Positions 1-5,302 of a stretch of DNA of 5,302 nt are shown here, piece after piece. The DNA comes from Aquificaceae bacterium (GTDB lineage: Bacteria > Aquificota > Aquificia > Aquificales > Aquificaceae), in contig WFYK01000162.1 in NCBI GenBank assembly GCA_015490105.1, positions 1 to 5,302 of the forward strand. Reading direction: 5' to 3'. The notes beneath the pieces are model-generated. The model had not been told where the DNA came from and did not search any database. It worked only from the letters and a program-made list of their open reading frames with translations. The position numbers and the translations under genes were made by a program. Position 1 is the stretch's first letter. Each line of letters opens with the position of its first letter.

Positions 1-505
1 CATGATGACCTTCGGAGGAGGTGGTTCTACAGTTACCATAGAAACAACCTACGCCATAGGTCTCAAGCCCGCTAACTTTACCGACATAGGAGGAAACCCT
101 CCCGCGGAAAAGATGTATAAGATAACGAGGATAATCCTCTCAAAGCCCGGAATAAGGGGTGTTCTGGTATGCGGGGGAACCGCAAACAACACGAGGATTG
201 ACGTGACCCTCGGAGAGGGGGTTGCAAACGCTATAAGGGACCTCAAGAAGGAAGGAAAGCTCGATCCTAACTGGATATGGGTAGTCAGAAGGAACGGTCC
301 CGAGGCTGAGAAGGGACTCAGGATGCTGTATGAAGCCTTTAAAGAGTGCGGGGTGAAGGGTGAAATTTACGATTCTTCCCTACCACTCACCGAAGCTCCC
401 GTTAGGCTCAAAGAGCTTCTTGACAAGTGCGAAGCCATGGCGGAAAAGAACAAGGAGGAGGAAAGGTCTCTGACAGACGAGCAGGCCAGTGATATGGGCC
501 TTTAA
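1..505 (+). CDS. ccsA: Citryl-CoA synthetase large subunit, C-terminal part (ATP-grasp CoA ligase; 5' end outside window)
   Basis: This is the C-terminal CoA-ligase domain of a succinyl-CoA synthetase beta-like or ATP-citrate-lyase-like protein; the ATP-grasp domain lies left of the window. Citryl-CoA synthetase activates citrate with ATP and CoA as the first half of citrate cleavage in the reductive TCA cycle, in the cytoplasm, with a second subunit (CcsB) that carries the phospho-histidine. Numbering from base 2, the visible marks are a glycine-rich loop (residues 5-8, FGGGGST), a CGGTANNT loop (57-64) and VVRRNGP (94-100). Recalled human ATP-citrate lyase aligns without gaps here: its citrate-contacting Asn346 and Arg379 match N63 and R97, while Phe347 and Thr348 become T64 and R65. 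Ordinary SucC has GIVRCD and RLEGTN-type motifs instead. A charged tail (about 143-167) ends the protein. The next gene begins directly after the stop. I am sure of the family and fairly sure of citryl-CoA rather than succinyl-CoA. Confidence 0.8.
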   Translation, partial: MMTFGGGGSTVTIETTYAIGLKPANFTDIGGNPPAEKMYKITRIILSKPGIRGVLVCGGTANNTRIDVTLGEGVANAIRDLKKEGKLDPNWIWVVRRNGPEAEKGLRMLYEAFKECGVKGEIYDSSLPLTEAPVRLKELLDKCEAMAEKNKEEERSLTDEQASDMGL

Positions 506-1300
506 ATGGCTGTTCGTTATCCCCTTCTCCTTCTTCCTGTCCTCCCTTCTTTTTTGTTCTTAACCTTCTCCGGTTTCCTGATCTTTTTTGATTTAAAGAA
601 AGAGAGGAAGATACCTTCCCTTGAGGTATCTTCCGTCCAACCGCCCTCTTCGGAGGAAATAAAAAAAGGACTCGCTAAGTTCTTTCCCCAAGCACCCGCT
701 GAAGAGGTAAAACCCGTAGGAGAGGAAACTGCGAAGAGATCTAAAAGTTTCAAGCTGGAACTTGTTGGAGTTGCTTTGGGAAGCAGACCCTCTGCGGTAG
801 TTTTAAAAGAAGGGAAAGAGATCTTACTGCCCTTAGGAAAAGAGAAAAAGGGTCTAAGGTTGGTGAAGGTAGAGAAAAACAGAGCTTGGATCAAGGTAGG
901 AAACGAGACCTTAGAGCTTAGGCTCAAAAAGAGGAAAGCAGGTGTTCGATCTTCTCCTGTGTCCGCACCCGTTGGCAGTGGTAATGAGGTTGTAATATCC
1001 AGAAGGGAAATAGAAGCTATAACCAAGGATCCGGGCATAATGTTCCGTCAGATAAGGCTCATTCCTTACGTTAAAGACGGAAAAACCCAAGGGTTCATCT
1101 TCGAGTGGGTAAAGCCGGGAAGCATATTCCACAGGATAGGTCTGAGAAAGGGAGACATACTCGTTTCCATAAACAACCAAACCATCAAAAGCGGTGAGGA
1201 TGCCTTCAGACTTCTTCAGGTGTTGAGGAATGAAAACACCCTAAAGATAGTGGTCAAGAGGGGACTTTCAAACAGGGAGATCTTGGTAAGGATAAAGTGA
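506..1300 (+). CDS. gspC: Type II secretion system protein GspC-like (inner-membrane, HR and PDZ domains)
   Basis: The 264-residue protein has the GspC/PulC layout. A short N-terminus leads into one hydrophobic segment (about 6-29) followed by basic residues (KKER). A proline- and charge-rich periplasmic linker follows (about 36-80), then an HR-like beta domain (about 82-142, starting LELVGVALGSRPSAVVL). A second linker leads to the helix typical before the GspC PDZ (ISRREIEAITKDPGIMFRQI, 164-183) and a PDZ domain to the end (about 184-264, with KPGSIFHRIGLRKGDILVSI at 203-222). In known systems GspC sits in the inner membrane and its HR domain contacts the N0 domain of the secretin GspD. The start is the ATG touching the preceding TAA in the same frame; no good Shine-Dalgarno precedes it, so translation is probably coupled to ccsA. 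No other gsp gene is in the window, so it is isolated from its partners. Family call is firm; which secretion machine it serves is unknown. Confidence 0.85.
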   Translation: MAVRYPLLLLPVLPSFLFLTFSGFLIFFDLKKERKIPSLEVSSVQPPSSEEIKKGLAKFFPQAPAEEVKPVGEETAKRSKSFKLELVGVALGSRPSAVVLKEGKEILLPLGKEKKGLRLVKVEKNRAWIKVGNETLELRLKKRKAGVRSSPVSAPVGSGNEVVISRREIEAITKDPGIMFRQIRLIPYVKDGKTQGFIFEWVKPGSIFHRIGLRKGDILVSINNQTIKSGEDAFRLLQVLRNENTLKIVVKRGLSNREILVRIK

Positions 1301-1307
1301 AGGAGGG
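1300..1307 (+). promoter_or_regulatory. Strong Shine-Dalgarno for cstA
   Basis: AAGGAGGG overlaps the last base of the gspC stop codon and lies six bases before the ATG at 1314. It is the strongest ribosome-binding site at any junction in the window, so cstA can be translated independently of gspC even if the two share a transcript. Confidence 0.85.
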
Positions 1308-1313
1308 TTTGTT

Positions 1314-2996
1314 ATGAGCGGGGTGGCGGTAGTTTTGTTTGCTTTTGTCTGCTACCTCTTTGGTTTCTTTATATATTCGAAATACTTGGCAAGATCGGTT
1401 TTTTCGCTCGATGACTCTAAACCCACCCCCGCACAGGAGTTCAACGACGGTGTTGACTTCGTTCCTACGAACAGGTGGATACTTTTGGGACACCACTTTA
1501 CTTCCATAACCGGTGCTGGACCCATAGTAGGACCTGCCATAGCGGTCATCTGGGGTTGGGTTCCCGCCATCCTTTGGGTAGTCCTGGGAGCGGTTTTCAT
1601 AGGTGCGGTTCACGACTTTTCAGCTCTCGTAACGTCCATAAGACACAGGGCAAGGTCCATAGGCTCTATCCTCGGAGATTACGCGGGTGAGCGGGCGAGA
1701 GTTTTATTTCTTTTGTTGATCCTTGCTCTGGCAATACTCGTTAACGCGGTCTTCGCATACATAATCGCACTCCTCTTTACTAAGTTTCCCTCAAGCGTTC
1801 TGCCCGCTTGGGTAATAATCCCGCTGGCGATAGCCTTCGGTTGGGGGGTGTATAGGCTCAGGATAAACTTCTTGCCTTTGACACTTTTTGCACTCGCTGT
1901 CTTGTATCTTTCCGTCTATCTCGGAACGCAGTTTCCGATAAAGATAGACCCGGTTGCAAACGCTTTAGGTTTGGACCCCATAATGCTTTGGATACTCATT
2001 CTGTTTACCTACACCTTCTTTGCGTCGTCCTTACCCGTTTGGCTCCTACTCCAGCCAAGGGATTTTCTGAACGGCCTCCAACTTATCACCTTGCTTGCAC
2101 TCATTTACTTGGGTATATTCGTCGCTAACCCCTCTATAAGCGCACCCGCCTTTAATCCTGACCCTGAAGGGGCACCACCTCTGTTTCCTTTCCTGTTTAT
2201 AACCATAGCCTGCGGAGCCCTGAGCGGTTTTCATGCCCTCGTATCTTCGGGAACGACATCAAAGCAACTTGCAAAGGAGTCGGACGCTCGGACAGTGGGA
2301 TACTTGGGTTTTCTGGGAGAGAGTTCCTTGGCGGTTGCGGTGGTGATCGCCTGCACCGCGGGACTTACCCTCTTTAGCGCGGACAGATTTCAGGAGATCT
2401 ACAGCTCTTGGGCTTCTATAAAAAAGTCCGCGGTTCCTGCGGTCGTAGAAGGAGGAGGTAACTTAATAGCTTCTTTGGGTGTGCCGTTAGACCTTGCCCA
2501 AACCTTGATAGCAACCTTGATCGTGCTTTTTGCTGCCACCACTATGGACACGAGTGTCAGGATTCAGCGCTATATATTGAACGAGCTCGGTTACATTTAC
2601 TCGGTAAAACCGCTCAAAAGCCCTTGGATAGCGTCGTTTATAGCGGTTTTAAGCTCTATGGCCTTGGTTCTGGCAAGGGAAGGGGGTAAAGGAGGGCTTA
2701 TATTTTGGCCCGTTTTCGGGGCTTCTAACCAGCTTTTAGCGGGACTTGCTCTGATCGTCGCCTACCTGTATCTTCGGAAGATCCAGAAACCTACTTGGCC
2801 TATATTTCTGCCTTTGATCTTTGTCCTCGCTATAACGACGGTGGCAACTTTCCTTAACACGATGAACAACGCTCTCAAAGGAGATTACCTACTTGCGGTA
2901 GTAAGCGGTTTGATCCTTATACTTGAGATGGCCATAATCTTTGAGTCCATAAGGGCTGTCAGAAGGGAAAGGGATGAAGTGCCTGAAGGTTTTTGA
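1314..2996 (+). CDS. cstA: CstA-family carbon starvation transporter
   Basis: This 560-residue polytopic membrane protein has about 14-15 hydrophobic segments spread over its whole length. The CstA signatures are clear: GHHFTSITGAGPIVGP (59-74), GAVHDF (97-102), QPRDFLNGLQL (247-257), CGALSGFHALVSSGTTSKQL (300-319), FLGESSLA (333-340), ATTMDTSVRIQRYILNELG (408-426) and FGASNQLLAG (468-477). E. coli CstA is about 700 residues; this is the shorter form common outside enterobacteria, and no motif is missing. Family members were named for carbon-starvation induction and linked to peptide uptake; E. coli CstA and BtsT are described as pyruvate importers, so pyruvate or another small carboxylate is the best guess. 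Substrate here is inference. The last 23 bases overlap the start of the small CC-terminal gene, suggesting coupled synthesis. The ATG is fixed by a strong ribosome-binding site. Confidence 0.95.
   Translation: MSGVAVVLFAFVCYLFGFFIYSKYLARSVFSLDDSKPTPAQEFNDGVDFVPTNRWILLGHHFTSITGAGPIVGPAIAVIWGWVPAILWVVLGAVFIGAVHDFSALVTSIRHRARSIGSILGDYAGERARVLFLLLILALAILVNAVFAYIIALLFTKFPSSVLPAWVIIPLAIAFGWGVYRLRINFLPLTLFALAVLYLSVYLGTQFPIKIDPVANALGLDPIMLWILILFTYTFFASSLPVWLLLQPRDFLNGLQLITLLALIYLGIFVANPSISAPAFNPDPEGAPPLFPFLFITIACGALSGFHALVSSGTTSKQLAKESDARTVGYLGFLGESSLAVAVVIACTAGLTLFSADRFQEIYSSWASIKKSAVPAVVEGGGNLIASLGVPLDLAQTLIATLIVLFAATTMDTSVRIQRYILNELGYIYSVKPLKSPWIASFIAVLSSMALVLAREGGKGGLIFWPVFGASNQLLAGLALIVAYLYLRKIQKPTWPIFLPLIFVLAITTVATFLNTMNNALKGDYLLAVVSGLILILEMAIIFESIRAVRRERDEVPEGF
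2962..2967 (+). promoter_or_regulatory. Probable Shine-Dalgarno of the small CC-terminal gene, inside cstA
   Basis: GAAGGG, within a purine-only stretch, ends six bases before the ATG at 2974 and lies inside the last codons of cstA. It supports the overlapping start at 2974 over any later start. Confidence 0.55.
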
Positions 2997-3216
2997 GGAA
3001 TTCTACAGGGTTAAGGTAGGTTTGCCCATAGAGAGGGAAAGGAGAAGTGCGGAAGATCTTTTTTTGTTCCTGATCTTTTCAGACTTTTTTGGACTTCCTA
3101 ACTCTCACGCCCTTTTGGTGGGGGAGCTTTTGCCTTTACTTTTGGAAGACCTCCACCGCTGGCACAAGCGCTTGGGTTTGGATCACTCCCCCTTAGATTG
3201 GCTAAGGTGTTGCTAA
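2974..3216 (+). CDS. Small Cys-Cys-terminal protein, resembles the cory-CC-star family; probable CstA partner
   Basis: This 80-residue cytoplasmic-looking protein has no signal peptide. A basic, charged N-terminal part (1-24) precedes an acidic/hydrophobic block (AEDLFLFLIFSDFFGLPN, 26-43), a second amphipathic helix (ALLVGELLPLLLEDLHRWHK, 46-65) and the end HSPLDWLRCC (71-80). Cysteines are C3, C79 and C80; with H61, H64 and H71 they could bind a metal or a cofactor, which is untested. The block order, length and Cys-Cys stop match what I recall of the cory-CC-star proteins of archaea and bacteria, whose function is unknown and which I recall near ArsA-like ATPases; none is visible here. It overlaps the end of cstA by 23 bases and stops one base before the RND gene. 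Enterobacterial CstA/BtsT partners YbdD/YjiX are also small and end in RCC, so a role with CstA is a reasonable inference. It is a real gene by its conserved-looking composition and tight spacing. Confidence 0.8.
   Translation: MKCLKVFEEFYRVKVGLPIERERRSAEDLFLFLIFSDFFGLPNSHALLVGELLPLLLEDLHRWHKRLGLDHSPLDWLRCC
3203..3209 (+). promoter_or_regulatory. Probable Shine-Dalgarno of the RND pump gene
   Basis: TAAGGTG lies within the last codons of the small CC-terminal gene, eight bases before the ATG at 3218. It fits a start one base after the preceding stop and implies coupled translation. Confidence 0.6.
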
Positions 3217-3217
3217 G

Positions 3218-5302
3218 ATGCACAGATTCTTCATAAGAAGGCCGGTAACCACCCTGATGCTTATGACCGTTTTTTTAGTCTTGGGGATCTATTCCTTCAG
3301 GAGCATACCTGTAGACAGATTTCCCGATGTAGATTTCCCTATGGTTACGGTCACCACCGTATACGAAGGAGCCAACCCTTACGTGGTAGATGCCAACGTC
3401 ACGAGGGTAATAGAGGAGGAACTCTCAAGTGTAGGGGGAGTGGATTCGATAATTTCAAAAAGTTACACGGGTCTTTCACGCATACTTATCGTTTTTAGCT
3501 TGGATAAAGACATAGAAGAGGGAGCTCAAGAGGTAAGGGACGCGGTTCAGAGGGCTTCCAGGAGGCTTCCTGACGGTGCGGACACACCGGTAGTTAGAAA
3601 ATTCAGCACCTCCATGGCTCCCGTAATGGCTATTCTTGTTCACGGGGACGCGGACTACGATACGGTTTCCTTCTTTGCGGAGAAGGTAGCAAAGAGGGAG
3701 ATAGAAAAGATAGAAGGCGTAGGTGAGGTTCACTTGGGGGGCTTCAGAGACAGGGTCATGTGGATAAGGTTAGACCCGTTGAGAATGCACGCAAGAAACA
3801 TAACTGTAAGCGATGTGATCAGGGCTTTTAAATCTCAAAATGTGGAAAAGCCCGCGGGAAGAATATACGGGAAAGAGAAAGAATACGTTCTCAGGATAGT
3901 CAGCAAGTTTTCTTCCGAAGAGGAAATAAACAAGCTCGTGATAAGGAACGGGGTAAGGATAGAGGACATAGGACAGGCCTACTTTGGCTATGACGAAAAG
4001 AGGAACACAGTGCGCTTTAACCTGAAGTCCGCGGTTGCCCTGATCGTATACAAGGAGAGCAAAGCCAACACGGTTGAGGTGGCAAGAAAGGTTTGGGAGA
4101 AGATAGAGGATCTCAGAAAAATAGCTCCTAAAGGGGTCAACATAGATGTTAACTATGACGCTTCCGTTTTCATAAAAAGGAGCGTAAAGGATGCCCTTAA
4201 CGAAATAGTGATAGGCAGTCTCTTTACCGCCTTGACCGTTTTTCTCTTTTTGGGCTCTTTTAGGATGACGGTAATACCGATCCTTGCCATCCCCGTCTCT
4301 ATTCTCGGAACCATATTCGTCCTTCACTTTTTGGGACATTCTTTGAACGTTATGACATTAATAGCCCTCGCGGTGGCGGTAGGGATAGTGATAGACGACG
4401 CCATAGTAGTTCTCGAAAGCATATACAGAAGGGCTGAGGAAGGGCTCAAAAGCGTAGAAGCTGCGGAGGTGGGAACACGCATAGTTATATTCGCACTCCT
4501 TAGCTCCACCGCTTCGCTCATAGTCATATTCCTCCCTGTAATGTTTCTAAAAGGTCCCGTAGGGGAGTTCTTTTCCGCGTTTACTATAGCCCTCGTGACC
4601 GCAATAGCTATATCTTTCCTCGTTTCTGTTACCCTAACCCCTTCGTTGTCCGCTCGGATACTGAAGGTGGGATCTCCCAACCCCTTTATGAGAGCCTATG
4701 CGAAGTTCGAAAGAGGTTTTGACAAGACCCTTCGGTGGGCCCTTGACCACAAAATGTTGGTTTTGGCTCTCTCCATCTTGAGCGTTTTTGCGGGTCTTTA
4801 TATGGCTAAGCTAACCAAGAAGGAGTTCGTTCCCCTCGTGGACGAGGGCAGGTTCATAGTGAGATTTGAAACCCCTTTGGGTTCATCTTTTGAATTTACC
4901 AATCAAAAGGCGAGGGAAATAGAGAAGGTTCTCGTTTCTAACCCCTACATACTCAGATACGGCATGGCGGTAGGCGAAGGGCTGATAAGCCCCACCGTGA
5001 ACGGCGGTATGTTCTTCGTAACGCTGAAGGACAGAAAGGAAAGGCCTCACCAAGGCGAAGTAATGAACCAGATAAGGAGGGAGATAAGGAAGATAAAAGA
5101 TGTTCGGGCAAGTGTAGAGGTCCCTTCCGTAGTAGGTGCTCACAGCGGTAGGCAAACGGATATTCAGTATGTAGTAAAGGGATCTTCCCTTGAAGAGCTT
5201 GCACGTATAGCTCAAGAGCTTACTAACTACTTGGAAAGCGTAGGTGGGTTCACCGACATAGATACGGACATAAGGGTAAATCAACCTGAGGTAAGTATCA
5301 GG
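3218..5302 (+). CDS. RND-family efflux pump inner-membrane transporter, HAE1 type (AcrB/MexB-like; 3' end outside window)
   Basis: The frame is open from the ATG to the right edge, 695 codons. It begins with the classical RND start (MHRFFIRRPVTTLMLM) and transmembrane segment 1 (about 10-28), then the first periplasmic porter loop (about 29-328). Segments 2-6 fall near 330-350, 354-373, 378-399, 422-440 and 453-478, segment 7 near 513-531, and part of the second periplasmic loop follows. Segment 4 carries GIVIDDAIVVLE with Asp393-Asp394, equivalent to the proton-relay pair Asp407-Asp408 of AcrB. This double Asp favours the hydrophobe/amphiphile exporters (HAE1) over metal exporters. Full RND pumps have about 1,000-1,050 residues, so roughly 320-350 are missing, including segments 8-12. 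The pump normally works as a trimer with a periplasmic adaptor and an outer-membrane channel. No adaptor gene precedes it, which is unusual; it may follow or be elsewhere. Substrate cannot be told. Confidence 0.95.
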   Translation, partial: MHRFFIRRPVTTLMLMTVFLVLGIYSFRSIPVDRFPDVDFPMVTVTTVYEGANPYVVDANVTRVIEEELSSVGGVDSIISKSYTGLSRILIVFSLDKDIEEGAQEVRDAVQRASRRLPDGADTPVVRKFSTSMAPVMAILVHGDADYDTVSFFAEKVAKREIEKIEGVGEVHLGGFRDRVMWIRLDPLRMHARNITVSDVIRAFKSQNVEKPAGRIYGKEKEYVLRIVSKFSSEEEINKLVIRNGVRIEDIGQAYFGYDEKRNTVRFNLKSAVALIVYKESKANTVEVARKVWEKIEDLRKIAPKGVNIDVNYDASVFIKRSVKDALNEIVIGSLFTALTVFLFLGSFRMTVIPILAIPVSILGTIFVLHFLGHSLNVMTLIALAVAVGIVIDDAIVVLESIYRRAEEGLKSVEAAEVGTRIVIFALLSSTASLIVIFLPVMFLKGPVGEFFSAFTIALVTAIAISFLVSVTLTPSLSARILKVGSPNPFMRAYAKFERGFDKTLRWALDHKMLVLALSILSVFAGLYMAKLTKKEFVPLVDEGRFIVRFETPLGSSFEFTNQKAREIEKVLVSNPYILRYGMAVGEGLISPTVNGGMFFVTLKDRKERPHQGEVMNQIRREIRKIKDVRASVEVPSVVGAHSGRQTDIQYVVKGSSLEELARIAQELTNYLESVGGFTDIDTDIRVNQPEVSIR

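Noticed and set aside
452..466. Strong purine Shine-Dalgarno-like run (AAGGAGGAGGAAAGG) before gspC
   Set aside because: It ends 39 bases before the gspC ATG, too far for normal initiation, and any earlier in-frame start is blocked by the ccsA stop. It encodes the Lys/Glu-rich ligase tail.
517..1038. Minus-strand open frame of 173 codons opposite gspC
   Set aside because: It is antisense to the well-supported GspC protein and made of Ser/Phe/Lys runs that mirror the purine-rich coding strand.
1301..1313. Possible promoter or terminator in the largest intergenic gap
   Set aside because: The gap is only 13 bases and is filled by the ribosome-binding site; no hairpin with a T-run is present there or at the other junctions.
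1475..1690. Plus-strand 71-codon frame inside cstA
   Set aside because: It overlaps the most conserved CstA motif in another frame and has a low-complexity His/Arg/Gly/Ser composition.
2449..2459. Perfect Shine-Dalgarno-like AAGGAGGAGGT inside cstA
   Set aside because: No start codon follows at usable distance; it encodes Glu-Gly-Gly-Gly in a CstA loop.
3059..3065. T7 run in the small gene, in phase as a possible slippery site
   Set aside because: It encodes the Leu-Phe-Leu-Phe part of a block that looks conserved; no stimulator is visible and the full-length product reads sensibly.
3770..4339. Minus-strand open frame of 189 codons, and others at 4883-5284, 4324-4680 and 3476-3733
   Set aside because: They lie wholly within the RND gene, overlap each other, have Tyr/Arg-rich or low-sense compositions, and show no recognisable domain. 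They are antisense shadows of a strongly supported gene.

Overview
The window is a gene-dense piece of a bacterial chromosome with five genes, all on the + strand and almost without intergenic DNA. The junctions are 0 bp, 13 bp, a 23-bp overlap and 1 bp. Protein content and codon habits point to the Aquificales (an Aquifex, Hydrogenobacter or Thermocrinis type of thermophilic chemolithoautotroph). The reasons are an ATP-citrate-lyase-like ligase subunit as used in the reductive TCA cycle, heavy use of AGG/AGA (Arg) and ATA (Ile), proteins rich in charged residues, and unrelated genes packed together as if in one operon. This placement is inferred, not proven; the genus cannot be fixed from the sequence alone.

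Layout. Positions 1-505 hold the last ~167 codons of an ATP-grasp CoA ligase, best read as the large subunit of citryl-CoA synthetase (CcsA). Its TAA stop is followed at once, in the same frame, by the ATG of a 264-residue GspC-like protein (506-1300): one N-terminal membrane segment, an HR domain and a C-terminal PDZ domain, as in type II secretion systems. After 13 bp carrying a strong Shine-Dalgarno comes a 560-residue CstA-family transporter (1314-2996). An 80-residue protein (2974-3216) starts inside the end of cstA and ends in Cys-Cys; I recognise it, from memory only, as resembling the 'cory-CC-star' family. One base later a resistance-nodulation-division (RND) efflux pump of the HAE1 type begins (3218) and runs off the right edge after 695 codons.

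How the genes may work together. The central pair, cstA and the CC-terminal small gene, looks like a functional unit. In enterobacteria the CstA/BtsT transporters are accompanied by small YbdD/YjiX proteins that also end in Arg-Cys-Cys. Here a different small protein with the same Arg-Cys-Cys end occupies that slot and is translationally overlapped with cstA. The other genes (citrate cleavage, secretion, efflux) have no obvious shared pathway and probably share only a transcript. No promoter, terminator, RNA gene, mobile element, CRISPR array or long repeat could be supported.
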